Below, piece after piece: positions 1 through 6,946 of a DNA stretch of 13,949 nucleotides (position 1 is the first letter of the stretch; every line of letters begins with the position of its first letter). The stretch is from Bacteroidota bacterium. GTDB lineage: Bacteria > Bacteroidota > Bacteroidia > Chitinophagales > Chitinophagaceae. The stretch spans positions 1-13,949 of the forward strand of contig JAFAAT010000327.1 of NCBI GenBank assembly GCA_023426425.1, written 5' to 3'. Position numbers and translations under genes: made by a program. The notes under the pieces were generated by a model. The model searched no databases. It had not been told where the DNA came from and worked only from the letters and a program-made list of their open reading frames with translations.

Positions 1-948
1 GTGTTGATGCAGATCGCCAGTAGGGTCTTTGATCATGACGATGGAGCATCTGTGGACGAGGCTGTGCGGACCCAATATCTCAACAGACCCCGGCAGACCG
101 TTCAGAAATCGCGAGGTCAGCTTTCTATTGTGTTCTGCAATTGCCATAATCCCTAACGCATTCTTTTGCTTTATCGCTGTGTCAAGGAGGAGCAAACCAT
201 GCATGTTCAGGTGACCCGGTTCATAGCTCCTGGCTGAAGGCTCATAAACCATCTCGCCATGACGTGGCGTGTAACTGGCAAAGCCACCGACCACCGGTTC
301 ATAGGCTGCAAGAAACTCGTCGGACAGGTACATGATGCCAGTGCCGAAGCCAGCGTTCATCCATTTGTAGTTGCTGGAGATGAGGACGTCGATGGGTTGG
401 CTGGAAACATCTATCGGAAGGGCTCCAAGGCTCTGGGTGGCATCTACAATAAACCAGACATTGTTTGCCCGACAAAAGGCTCCCAGGTCCTGCAGATTGA
501 CAGTAAAGCCTGTAAGCCACTGAACATGGCTGATGACCAGTAGTTCAATCTTCTCCTCGAGAATCATACTCTTCAACCTGTCCATATCGATATTGAAGCC
601 ATCCGGCGAGTCTATCCAGGTGATCGGAAATTTGTTTATACGGAAAGGCTCCAGGAGTGAGGGGTAGTCCTGCTGGTAGAGCAATACACGTTCTGTGCCC
701 TTGAGTGACTGAACCAGGCTATTGAGGCCAAAGGAGAAATTAGGCACAAAAGCCAGTTGAGACATTGGTGCTCCTACAAAACCTGCTACATTTTCCCTGA
801 TCGCAGGAAGCACTTTATCTCTCAGGTGTTCCGCAGCGGCGCTGCTGTTGCTTAGCATAGCGTTGTAGAAGTCCAGTGATGGCTGGATGGATTCTGTTGT
901 GAGCAGACCGCAGGAGGCCGTATTGAAGTAGATGGAAGGAGCAGACAT
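1..948 (-). CDS. class V aminotransferase (PLP-dependent), 3' end beyond window
   Basis: An open frame of 316 codons runs from ATG at 948 to the left edge without a stop, so the C-terminus is missing. The fold-type I PLP enzyme pattern of the class V aminotransferase / isopenicillin-N epimerase-like group is visible. SHVQW is at residues 140-144. DATQ at 169-172 supplies the Asp that contacts the pyridine nitrogen. SSNYKW at 191-196 puts the Schiff-base lysine at K195. RSYEPGHLN, near 240-248, resembles the conserved 'RxExG' segment. The N-terminus (MSAPSIYFNTASCGLL) matches the usual 'yFNtA..g' start of the family. The family includes cysteine desulfurases, epimerases and kynureninase-like enzymes; the sequence does not identify the substrate. 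It is read away from the tuf terminator, so it is probably its own transcription unit. The family call is firm; the exact reaction is unknown. Confidence 0.88.
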   Translation of the reverse strand, partial: MSAPSIYFNTASCGLLTTESIQPSLDFYNAMLSNSSAAAEHLRDKVLPAIRENVAGFVGAPMSQLAFVPNFSFGLNSLVQSLKGTERVLLYQQDYPSLLEPFRINKFPITWIDSPDGFNIDMDRLKSMILEEKIELLVISHVQWLTGFTVNLQDLGAFCRANNVWFIVDATQSLGALPIDVSSQPIDVLISSNYKWMNAGFGTGIMYLSDEFLAAYEPVVGGFASYTPRHGEMVYEPSARSYEPGHLNMHGLLLLDTAIKQKNALGIMAIAEHNRKLTSRFLNGLPGSVEILGPHSLVHRCSIVMIKDPTGDLHQH

Positions 949-955
949 ATTAAAG

Positions 956-963
956 CAAATATA
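956..963 (-). promoter_or_regulatory. candidate -7 box (TATATTTG) of the aminotransferase gene
   Basis: On the minus strand TATATTTG matches the Bacteroidota -7 consensus TAnnTTTG and ends only 7 bases before the ATG at 948. The best -33 candidate is a weak TTTC 17 bases upstream, shorter than the usual 19-21 spacing. If used, transcription would start at or within a few bases of the ATG, giving a leaderless or nearly leaderless message. Confidence 0.3.
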
Positions 964-1040
964 CACTACTCTATACGTCGGAAACTCAGTAGCCATACTC
1001 CGCGTGCCAGGTCACTACTGAAGAAAAAGCTGCAAACGGA

Positions 1041-1066
1041 AATAGCCCCGCGTGGCGGGGCTATTT
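1041..1066 (-). terminator. intrinsic terminator of the tRNA-tuf operon
   Basis: A perfect 11-bp inverted repeat (AATAGCCCCGC at 1041-1051 and its complement at 1055-1065) with a 3-base loop lies 22 bases beyond the tuf stop codon. Read on the minus strand, the stem is followed by TTTCCGTTT, a modest T-tract. The GC-rich core and its place between tuf and the next gene mark it as a rho-independent terminator. Confidence 0.85.
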
Positions 1067-1087
1067 CTTATTTCCAGAGGGAAAATC

Positions 1088-2275
1088 TTATTTGATGATT
1101 TCAGTAACCTGACCGGCACCTACTGTACGTCCACCTTCGCGGATAGCGAATTTCAGACCTTTTTCCATCGCGATTGGAGCGATGAGCTTAACAGTAAGGT
1201 TCACGTTATCACCAGGCATAACCATTTCCACACCTTCAGGAAGCTGGCACTCACCAGTAACGTCAGTTGTACGGAAATAGAACTGAGGGCGGTATTTCTG
1301 GAAGAATGGAGTGTGACGTCCGCCTTCTTCTTTGCTCAGTACATAAACTTCACCTTTGAAGTCTGTGTGCGGAGTGATGCTCTTAGGAGCGCAGATTACC
1401 ATACCACGGCGGATATCTTTCTTTTCAATACCGCGGAGAAGAAGACCTGCATTATCACCAGCCTGACCCTGATCAAGAAGTTTCTTGAACATTTCCACAC
1501 CAGTACAGGTAGAAGTCATTGCAGTTTCGTTGAAACCAACGATGTCAACGTTTTCACCAACTTTGATGATACCACGCTCGATACGACCTGTAGCCACAGT
1601 ACCACGACCAGTGATGGTGAATACGTCTTCTACAGACATCAGGAATGGCTGATCAATTGGACGAGGAGGCAGTGGAATGTATTCGTCAACTGCGTTCATC
1701 AGTTCTTCTACAGCAGCAACCCACTGAGCTTCGCCAGCAAGAGCACCGGTAGCAGAACCTTTGATGATTGGAGTGTTATCTCCATCGTATTCGTACTTGC
1801 TAAGAAGCTCACGAATTTCCATTTCAACCAGGTCAAGGATTTCGGGATCGTCAACCAGATCAACTTTGTTCATGAATACAACAATACGAGGAACGCCTAC
1901 CTGACGGGCAAGAAGGATGTGTTCTTTAGTTTGTGGCATAGGACCATCAGTAGCAGCAACTACCAGGATAGCACCGTCCATCTGCGCAGCACCAGTGATC
2001 ATGTTCTTTACATAATCCGCGTGACCTGGACAGTCAACGTGTGCATAGTGGCGGTTAGCGGTCTGGTACTCAACGTGAGCGGTGTTGATGGTGATACCAC
2101 GTTCTTTTTCTTCAGGAGCAGCATCAATTTCATCATAACCTCTTTTCTCAGCCATACCCTTAGATGCAAGGATAGTAGTGATTGCTGCAGTCAAAGTGGT
2201 TTTACCATGGTCAACGTGGCCAATGGTACCAATGTTTACGTGGGGTTTCTCCCGCTTAAAGGTCTCTTTTGCCAT
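1088..2275 (-). CDS. tuf: elongation factor Tu (EF-Tu)
   Basis: This is a full-length 395-residue EF-Tu, the GTPase that brings aminoacyl-tRNA to the ribosomal A site. All the main G motifs are present: GHVDHGKT (P-loop, 19-26), the switch I segment KERGITI (57-63), DCPGHADY with catalytic H85 (81-88), and NKVD (136-139). The GTP domain is followed by the usual beta-barrel domains II and III, ending VGAGQVTEIIK. The start MAKETFKREKPHVNIGTIGHVDHGK is the standard EF-Tu N-terminus and is preceded by an A-rich run, as expected in Bacteroidota. It is the last gene of the tRNA-Thr-Tyr-Gly-Thr operon, about 130 bases after the last tRNA, and is closed by a strong terminator. Nothing in the protein looks unusual. 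Confidence 0.99.
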   Translation of the reverse strand: MAKETFKREKPHVNIGTIGHVDHGKTTLTAAITTILASKGMAEKRGYDEIDAAPEEKERGITINTAHVEYQTANRHYAHVDCPGHADYVKNMITGAAQMDGAILVVAATDGPMPQTKEHILLARQVGVPRIVVFMNKVDLVDDPEILDLVEMEIRELLSKYEYDGDNTPIIKGSATGALAGEAQWVAAVEELMNAVDEYIPLPPRPIDQPFLMSVEDVFTITGRGTVATGRIERGIIKVGENVDIVGFNETAMTSTCTGVEMFKKLLDQGQAGDNAGLLLRGIEKKDIRRGMVICAPKSITPHTDFKGEVYVLSKEEGGRHTPFFQKYRPQFYFRTTDVTGECQLPEGVEMVMPGDNVNLTVKLIAPIAMEKGLKFAIREGGRTVGAGQVTEIIK

Positions 2276-2353
2276 TTTTATTTTTTTTAAGAGATGTTTT
2301 AAATTGTTTGTTTATGTTATCGACCTCGCGGTCCAGTTAACCTTTGTTCCTAA

Positions 2354-2390
2354 ACAGGTGCAAATATCACTTTATTTGCCATCTTCCTGT
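2354..2390 (-). other. hairpin in the tRNA-Thr(GGU)-tuf spacer
   Basis: A 7-bp stem (GCAAATA at 2360-2366 pairing with 2373-2379) has a 6-base loop. Below it, after an asymmetric internal loop, is a 5-bp stem (2354-2358 with 2386-2390). It lies in the tuf leader just after the last tRNA. It has no T-run, so it is more likely a processing or leader structure than a terminator. The role is inferred. Confidence 0.45.
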
Positions 2391-2405
2391 ACAAAAAATT
2401 ATCAG

Positions 2406-2477
<72 letters not shown>

Positions 2478-2535
2478 AACTCAGCATGCCTTCGTGACCT
2501 GATTGGAAACAACCTTCATGTCACTTTTCATACTG

Positions 2536-2583
2536 AAAGAGCAATAAGTGAGTGGACCATTTTCCATACACTTATTACTCTTT
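2536..2583 (-). other. 15-bp hairpin in the tRNA-Gly to tRNA-Thr(GGU) spacer
   Basis: An inverted repeat joins 2536-2550 and 2569-2583 with an 18-base loop. The arms differ at one position. On the minus strand, the transcribed one, that position becomes a G-U wobble, so the RNA stem is continuous over 15 bp; the opposite strand would have a mismatch. The loop can add a short TGG/CCA stem. No U-tract follows, which argues against a terminator. A double-stranded cleavage site for separating the precursor RNA is a reasonable inference. Confidence 0.55.
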
Positions 2584-2591
2584 TGCTGGTG

Positions 2592-2664
2592 AGCGGGAGA
2601 CGAGGCTCGAACCCGCGACCTACAGCTTGGAAGGCTGTCGCTCTACCAACTGAGCTACTCCCGC
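2592..2664 (-). tRNA. tRNA-Gly (anticodon UCC)
   Basis: A 73-base cloverleaf. The acceptor GCGGGAG pairs with CTCCCGC, the D stem is GCTC/GAGC, and the anticodon stem is ACAGC/GCTGT around CTTCCAA (anticodon TCC). The T loop is TTCGAGC. Discriminator U73 is usual for bacterial glycine tRNAs, and CCA is not encoded. It is third in the operon, matching E. coli glyT. Confidence 0.96.
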
Positions 2665-2804
2665 TTAACTAATGTGAAAATATAAAAATGCAAAAGTGAT
2701 TCATTCACCACTCTCACACTTCCATTCCCATCATTCCGGCTGACAATTTGAAACTGAAGGGACAACAACTACTAATCGTTGCCTCCCAATCTCAAAGAAT
2801 CATG

Positions 2805-2887
<83 letters not shown>

Positions 2888-2985
2888 ATTTATAAGTATC
2901 AGGTCAAGAACCGCATCCAATCGGAAAACAACTTGAGTCGATCTCGATATCTGCAGAATCTTTGGCTAAAAACCTGTTACCCCGG

Positions 2986-3058
2986 AGCCACTTGCCGGAA
3001 TCGAACCAGCGACCTACTGATTACAAATCAGTTGCTCTACCAGCTGAGCTAAAGTGGC
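2986..3058 (-). tRNA. tRNA-Thr (anticodon UGU)
   Basis: A 73-base cloverleaf. The acceptor GCCACTT pairs with AAGTGGC, the D stem is GCTC/GAGC, and the anticodon stem is ACTGA/TCAGT around TTTGTAA (anticodon TGT). The T loop is TTCGATT, the discriminator is T and CCA is not encoded. The G1-C72 and C2-G71 pairs match the other threonine tRNA. It is first in the operon, about 40 bases after the predicted transcription start, matching E. coli thrU. Confidence 0.97.
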
Positions 3059-3102
3059 TTAAAAACCTCGTTTAAAAGAACTTCCCGTCGTTTACGGGAT
3101 GG

Positions 3103-3133
3103 CAAAGGTAGAGAACAAAATCATTTTTGCAAA
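3103..3133 (-). promoter_or_regulatory. Bacteroidota-type promoter of the tRNA-tuf operon
   Basis: On the minus strand a -33 TTTG (3130-3133) is separated by exactly 19 bases from TACCTTTG (3103-3110), a full match to the -7 consensus TAnnTTTG. The start of transcription would fall near 3095-3098. The short leader to the first tRNA (3058) can form a 5-bp CCCGT/ACGGG hairpin (3084-3098). An A/T-rich stretch just upstream could act as an UP-like element. Confidence 0.75.
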
Positions 3134-3228
3134 TTTTTTTGAATCGCCTTTCAACAAAAATATTCAACCGCTAAAATCGTCTCTTGTTCGAATAAGTTTT
3201 CGCCTCTTCCGGCATGATCAGGTACAAG

Positions 3229-3711
3229 CTACCTGCGCTCAAACAGAAATACATACTGGGCGGTTTCACCTTTGGATTCGACTGCGAAGCTACTGGTAAA
3301 TGAAAGGGCACTGGAGTCGAGCATACCCGACCCTCCTGTAATCTTAAGGCTGCTATCGACCGTTCTTTGCACAATTGAAAACCTGTGGAGAGAAGTACGT
3401 CTGCCGAATAGTGAGTCTATTTCTTCAGTTAAGTTCAGCATTACAAACTCATCCGGGCGTTGGGTAGCCATCACCTGTATTCGCTTATTTAGCTGTAGGG
3501 TGTCCCCTATGGCAAGCGCGTAGAGATCCCATTCACCCTGAAACTTTCTGTTCCAGACAGTATCGCAGTGAGTACCTGAGTATCCATTGAGGCAGGCACA
3601 CTGCCCATCGACACAAGTGCCGCCGTTGTTGCAGAACATATCCTTGCAACGGTCGGGTAAACAGGAAAAAATAAGAACCGGAAATAAAAACAATAAGAGC
3701 CTGAGGTTCAT
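3229..3711 (-). CDS. EGF-like domain lipoprotein (160 aa), function unknown
   Basis: This is a predicted secreted lipoprotein. The hydrophobic signal peptide (about 3-16) ends in FSC, with C17 as the probable lipidated cysteine. Next comes one EGF-like module with six cysteines (C22, C27, C33, C38, C40, C49) in the spacing C-x4-C-x5-C-x4-C-x-C-x8-C and the NGGTC and GYSGTHC signatures. Residues 53-160 contain GEWDL and a later GGSGMLDSSALSFT, a pattern that resembles the small lipocalin-like beta-barrel often attached to EGF modules in Bacteroidota lipoproteins; that part is inference. It begins 9 bases after the pntB stop codon on the same strand, so it is probably transcribed with the transhydrogenase genes. 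No convincing terminator follows. Its location would be the cell envelope, anchored to a membrane. A direct link to transhydrogenase is not shown. Confidence 0.82.
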   Translation of the reverse strand: MNLRLLLFLFPVLIFSCLPDRCKDMFCNNGGTCVDGQCACLNGYSGTHCDTVWNRKFQGEWDLYALAIGDTLQLNKRIQVMATQRPDEFVMLNLTEEIDSLFGRRTSLHRFSIVQRTVDSSLKITGGSGMLDSSALSFTSSFAVESKGETAQYVFLFERR

Positions 3712-3720
3712 GTGGCAAAG

Positions 3721-5160
3721 CTATACCTGTTTTAGCTCCGACACCAAATCCTGCAGTACTTTCTTTGCATCGCCAAATAACATAGACGTCTTTGGCTTGA
3801 AGAAAAGGTCGTTCTCAATGCCTGCGTAACCCGGCTTCATGCTCCTCTTGTTGACAATGATGTGCTCAGACTTTTCTACCTCAAGAATAGGCATACCATA
3901 GATCGGACTTGCCGGATCTTCCTTGGCAGCCGGGTTCACCACATCATTCGCGCCAATAATCATCACCACATTTGTTGTGGACATCTGATCATTCGCCTCC
4001 TCCATCTCCTTAAGCTTTTCATAGGGCACATCAGCCTCGGCCAGCAATACATTCATGTGCCCAGGCATGCGGCCTGCTACGGGATGAATACCATAAGACA
4101 CTTCAACACCTTTATCTTCCAAGACCTTCTCCAGCTCATGACAGGCATGCTGCGCCTGTGCAACAGCCAGTCCATATCCGGGTATGATCATAACTTTTTG
4201 TGCATATGCCATAAGAACTGCGGTGTCATTGAGTGATATTTCTTTGTAGTTGCCCTGTTCCTTTGCTTCTCCCTGCACAGCTTTCTGTCCACCAAAAGAA
4301 CCGATTAATACGTTCTTTAGGGATCTGTTCATCGCTTTGCACATAAGTATCGTTAGAATGGTACCTGCAGAGCCGACAAGAATGCCACCGGTAAGCATGA
4401 CGGGATTATTGTAGAGGAAGCCTCCAAATGCTGCGGCCACTCCTGTGAAAGAATTGAGCAATGAGATGACCACAGGCATATCTGCACCACCTATGGGCAT
4501 TACAAACATCACCCCGTACACCAGAGAGAGGATCAGGATACCATAGAAAAGTTCACCTGTAGCCTCCGGTCTTGCAAATACAACGAACAGCGTAACCAGG
4601 GAAATTACCGACAGGAGTCCGATGTTCATGAGGTGTTGCCCTGAGAAAGACCGGTCTTTGATTTTGCCATTGAGCTTTCCCCAGGCGATAATACTTCCTG
4701 CGAATGAAACACTGCCGATTACCATCCCGAGTATGATTGTGATAAACAATGCTGAAGGGATATTTGCATAATGATTCAGCAATCTGTCAGTTGTTGTTTG
4801 TTCAAAGCCTGAGGTGATGTGGTGAAACTCAATGATGGAAATGAGCATGGCACAGGCACCACCCATACCATTAAACAGACTCACCATCTCAGGCATGGCG
4901 GTCATCTTCACCCGCTTAGCGGCAAGGGTACCTACCACACTGCCTATGATCAGGGCTGTGAATATCCAGCCATAATTCTGAAGCGGTGCTCCATTGTTCC
5001 TGTAAAGGAAAATAGTTGCGAGGATGGCTATTGTCATCCCGGCAGCTGCTACAAGGTTGCCCCTCCTGGCAGAAAGAGGATGAGACAACATCTTCAGTCC
5101 GACGATGAAGGTGATAGAACCAATCAGGTAACTAAGTTGCAGGAAAATGTCTTGTTTCAT
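3721..5160 (-). CDS. pntB: NAD(P) transhydrogenase subunit beta
   Basis: The 479-residue beta subunit carries membrane domain II and the NADP(H)-binding domain III of proton-translocating transhydrogenase. The enzyme sits in the inner membrane and uses proton entry to drive hydride transfer from NADH to NADP+. The N-terminal two-thirds is strongly hydrophobic with many glycine-rich helices, starting LSYLIGSITFIVGLKMLSHP as in other PntB proteins. Domain III starts near residue 320. It has PGYGLAVAQAQ (327-337), the NADP-binding turn, then GRMPGHMNVLLAEA near 363-376, GANDVVNPAA (403-412) and KRSMKPGYAG (438-447), all close to E. coli PntB. It follows pntAB by 30 bases and is followed 9 bases later by the lipoprotein gene. 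Length is close to the 462 residues of E. coli PntB. No key motif is missing. Confidence 0.97.
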   Translation of the reverse strand: MKQDIFLQLSYLIGSITFIVGLKMLSHPLSARRGNLVAAAGMTIAILATIFLYRNNGAPLQNYGWIFTALIIGSVVGTLAAKRVKMTAMPEMVSLFNGMGGACAMLISIIEFHHITSGFEQTTTDRLLNHYANIPSALFITIILGMVIGSVSFAGSIIAWGKLNGKIKDRSFSGQHLMNIGLLSVISLVTLFVVFARPEATGELFYGILILSLVYGVMFVMPIGGADMPVVISLLNSFTGVAAAFGGFLYNNPVMLTGGILVGSAGTILTILMCKAMNRSLKNVLIGSFGGQKAVQGEAKEQGNYKEISLNDTAVLMAYAQKVMIIPGYGLAVAQAQHACHELEKVLEDKGVEVSYGIHPVAGRMPGHMNVLLAEADVPYEKLKEMEEANDQMSTTNVVMIIGANDVVNPAAKEDPASPIYGMPILEVEKSEHIIVNKRSMKPGYAGIENDLFFKPKTSMLFGDAKKVLQDLVSELKQV

Positions 5161-5190
5161 GAGCTGAACTAATGTGGTGTTTGGGCAGCG

Positions 5191-5511
5191 TTATTTCTTT
5201 CTTTTTTTACTAAACATCTCCAGCATCCTGTCTGTGACAACGAAGCCACCCACCACGTTCAAAGTACCAAGTATAACGGCAAGAAAGCCGAGCGTCAATG
5301 CCACATAATCATCAGAGGGTGCCTGTCCCATCACTATGATAGCACCAATGATAACCACACCGTGAATGGCATTGGCACCACTCATAAGTGGCGTATGCAA
5401 GACAGAGGGTACACGGCTGATCACTTCAATGCCGAGAAAAATTGAAAGTATCACAATAGTCAGCAGCCGGTAGTTTGACTCATCTGTGAAAAGCGAAGCA
5501 ATAAAGTCCAT
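5191..5511 (-). CDS. pntAB: NAD(P) transhydrogenase membrane subunit alpha-2
   Basis: This small 106-residue membrane protein is the separate alpha-2 subunit found where PntA is split, as in Rhodospirillum rubrum. In E. coli it is the C-terminal part of PntA. Three hydrophobic segments are visible (about 16-32, 48-62, 68-92). LHTPLMSGANAIHG at 38-51 is the family signature, corresponding to the conserved PALHTPLMS...NAI segment. GGFVVTDRML at 88-97 precedes a basic tail (SKKRKK). It contributes helices of the proton channel domain II. It starts 11 bases after the pntAA stop and ends 30 bases before pntB, so the three genes form one operon. Confidence 0.96.
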   Translation of the reverse strand: MDFIASLFTDESNYRLLTIVILSIFLGIEVISRVPSVLHTPLMSGANAIHGVVIIGAIIVMGQAPSDDYVALTLGFLAVILGTLNVVGGFVVTDRMLEMFSKKRKK

Positions 5512-5522
5512 GGCTCTGTGAT

Positions 5523-6650
5523 TTATACTTTTGATGCAGTTAATAAGCTTTTTACTCTGTCGTTGACGATCTCACCATTGTGTACAATGCAGGTGCCCTT
5601 CACGAGGTCGTCATTCCAGTTAAGATCTATTCCACCCTCTTTGCTGATAATCAACTTCAGAAAATTAAGCACATTCTTGCTATACAGCTTGCTTGCATCC
5701 GAAGGCATTGAAGCCGGGAGTGCCGAATTGCCAATGATAGTAACCCCATGCACCTGAATAGTCTTGTTATCCTCCGTCAGCTCTGTATTGCCACCCGTTG
5801 CTGCGGCCAGGTCTATGATCACAGAACCATACCGCATATCCCTGATCATCTCAGTTGTGATCAGCAAGGGGGCACGTTTTCCGGGGATCTGGGCTGTGGT
5901 GATAATGATGTCAGACTTTCTTGCGTGTTCATGGATCTTGGCCTTCTGTCGGGCAAGAAACTCTTCAGTTTGTTCCACCGCATAACCACCAGCGGTTGAG
6001 GCATCAGCCGCACCTTCCACTTCGATGAATTTAGCGCCCAGGCTCATCACTTCTTCCTTCACAGCTGGGCGGGTATCAAACACCTCTACAACAGCTCCCA
6101 GGCGGCGTGCCGTAGCTATCGCCTGAAGGCCCGCCACACCGGCACCTATTATCATTATTTTGGCGGGGGCTATACTTCCTGCAGCGGTCATGAACATTGG
6201 AAAATACCTGCTGTATTCCCAGGCTGCCAGCAACACTGCTTTGTAGCCTGCAATGTTGGCCTGTGAACTCAGCACATCCATCGCCTGAGCGCGGGTGGTA
6301 CGCGGAATGGTGTCCAGGCTGAAAACCGTAAGACCATTATCCGCCCATTGCTGCATTCTTTCAGGATAAAACAGGGGTTGATAGACTCCCAGGATGGTAG
6401 TTTTGGGTCTCAGGTCGTAAACATTATCAGGTTGAATTGACAGGATTAAATCTGCCTGAGCACGAATATCGCTGGCATCAGTAATAGAAGCCCCTGCCTG
6501 CAAATACGTTTCGTCAGAAAAGAAGGCCGTCCTACCTGCCTGTGATTCAACGAGAACCACGACGTTCATCTTTACCAATGCGCCAACCACTTCAGGCACC
6601 AGTGAAACCCTTGTTTCGGGTGCGCTCTCCTTCATAACTCCAATCACCAT
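5523..6650 (-). CDS. pntAA: NAD(P) transhydrogenase subunit alpha-1 (NAD-binding)
   Basis: The soluble domain I subunit binds NAD(H) and passes hydride to the NADP domain of PntB. With the start chosen at 6650 it has 375 residues. MVIGVMKESAPETRV aligns with the canonical MRIGIPRE...ETRVA start. An in-frame ATG at 6716 would add 22 residues (MLHALTLNLKRLFFNLLNASSN) that the family does not have, and it lies upstream of the best promoter. Visible motifs are the RTTRAQAMDVLSSQ loop (117-130) with the catalytic Gln (Q122) and Asp (D125), GAGVAG of the Rossmann fold (169-174), FDTRP (191-195), and TTAQIPG (251-257) followed by the VIIDLAAATGGN segment. It is the first gene of pntAA-pntAB-pntB. 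There are no transmembrane helices, consistent with the split-alpha arrangement. Confidence 0.96.
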   Translation of the reverse strand: MVIGVMKESAPETRVSLVPEVVGALVKMNVVVLVESQAGRTAFFSDETYLQAGASITDASDIRAQADLILSIQPDNVYDLRPKTTILGVYQPLFYPERMQQWADNGLTVFSLDTIPRTTRAQAMDVLSSQANIAGYKAVLLAAWEYSRYFPMFMTAAGSIAPAKIMIIGAGVAGLQAIATARRLGAVVEVFDTRPAVKEEVMSLGAKFIEVEGAADASTAGGYAVEQTEEFLARQKAKIHEHARKSDIIITTAQIPGKRAPLLITTEMIRDMRYGSVIIDLAAATGGNTELTEDNKTIQVHGVTIIGNSALPASMPSDASKLYSKNVLNFLKLIISKEGGIDLNWNDDLVKGTCIVHNGEIVNDRVKSLLTASKV

Positions 6651-6946
6651 ATTGCTACTAGCATTTAATAAATTGAAAAATAGTCTTTTTAAATTCAAAG
6701 TCAAAGCATGCAGCATCCTGCGAGGTATAAATGTGGCTCAAGGTACCCGCTCGACTCAAAGCACTTCGCAGAACTGTTAATTATCCATGGTAGGCGGATG
6801 AGTTATAGCAGGATGGAGAGCGGAGCTTTACAGAACAACTCAGCACGAATATGTTATAGTTATAGCTACTCCCCTATATGGGCATGTTCGTTTCAGTGCC
6901 AATAATGGATTGACGAGCACTGTGTGTGATTGGAAAAAAGTGAAGG
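6651..6946. other. divergent intergenic region between pntAA and the export cluster
   Basis: The pnt-side candidate promoter occupies 6675-6705. On the plus side, leading to the permease gene, no TTTG/TAnnTTTG pair could be found and no JUMPstart/ops-like element is present. GTTATAG occurs three times (6802-6808, 6853-6859, 6859-6865), with AGTTATAGC repeated at 6801-6809 and 6858-6866. A 65-codon plus-strand frame here (6708-6905) has no recognisable protein character. Confidence 0.5.
6675..6705 (-). promoter_or_regulatory. candidate promoter of the pnt operon
   Basis: On the minus strand TTTG (6702-6705) is followed after 19 bases by TATTTTTC (6675-6682), which differs from the Bacteroidota -7 consensus TAnnTTTG only in its last base. 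Transcription would start near 6668, giving a leader of roughly 18 bases to the ATG at 6650. This supports the shorter pntAA start over the ATG at 6716. Confidence 0.55.

Noticed and set aside
1052..2290. 412-codon open frame on the plus strand opposite tuf
   Set aside because: It lies wholly antisense to a certain EF-Tu gene, and its translation (many F, S, T, H) has no domain character. Strong codon bias in tuf often leaves the opposite strand open.
2326..2340. GACC-GCGA-GGTC mini-hairpin in the tuf leader (minus strand)
   Set aside because: Only 4 bp of stem; the GNRA-type loop is suggestive but there is no further support.
2896..2980. Inverted repeat GTATCAGGT (2896-2904) / ACCTGTTAC (2972-2980) between tRNA-Thr(UGU) and tRNA-Tyr
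   Set aside because: It spans a 67-base loop and has one mismatch; pairs of this length arise by chance in a window of this size. Not strong enough to call.
3183..3196. Near-palindrome CTTGTTCGAATAAG downstream of the lipoprotein gene
   Set aside because: One imperfect pair, no T-run beyond it and no second copy nearby, so neither a terminator nor an operator can be supported.
3862..5172. Plus-strand frames opposite pntB (3862-4236, 4819-5172)
   Set aside because: Antisense shadows of a clearly conserved membrane protein; rich in H, T and S with no motif.
6708..6905. 65-codon plus-strand frame between pntAA and wzm
   Set aside because: Low-complexity, family-less translation that overlaps the pnt promoter region and repeated words; no start context or conservation signal visible.
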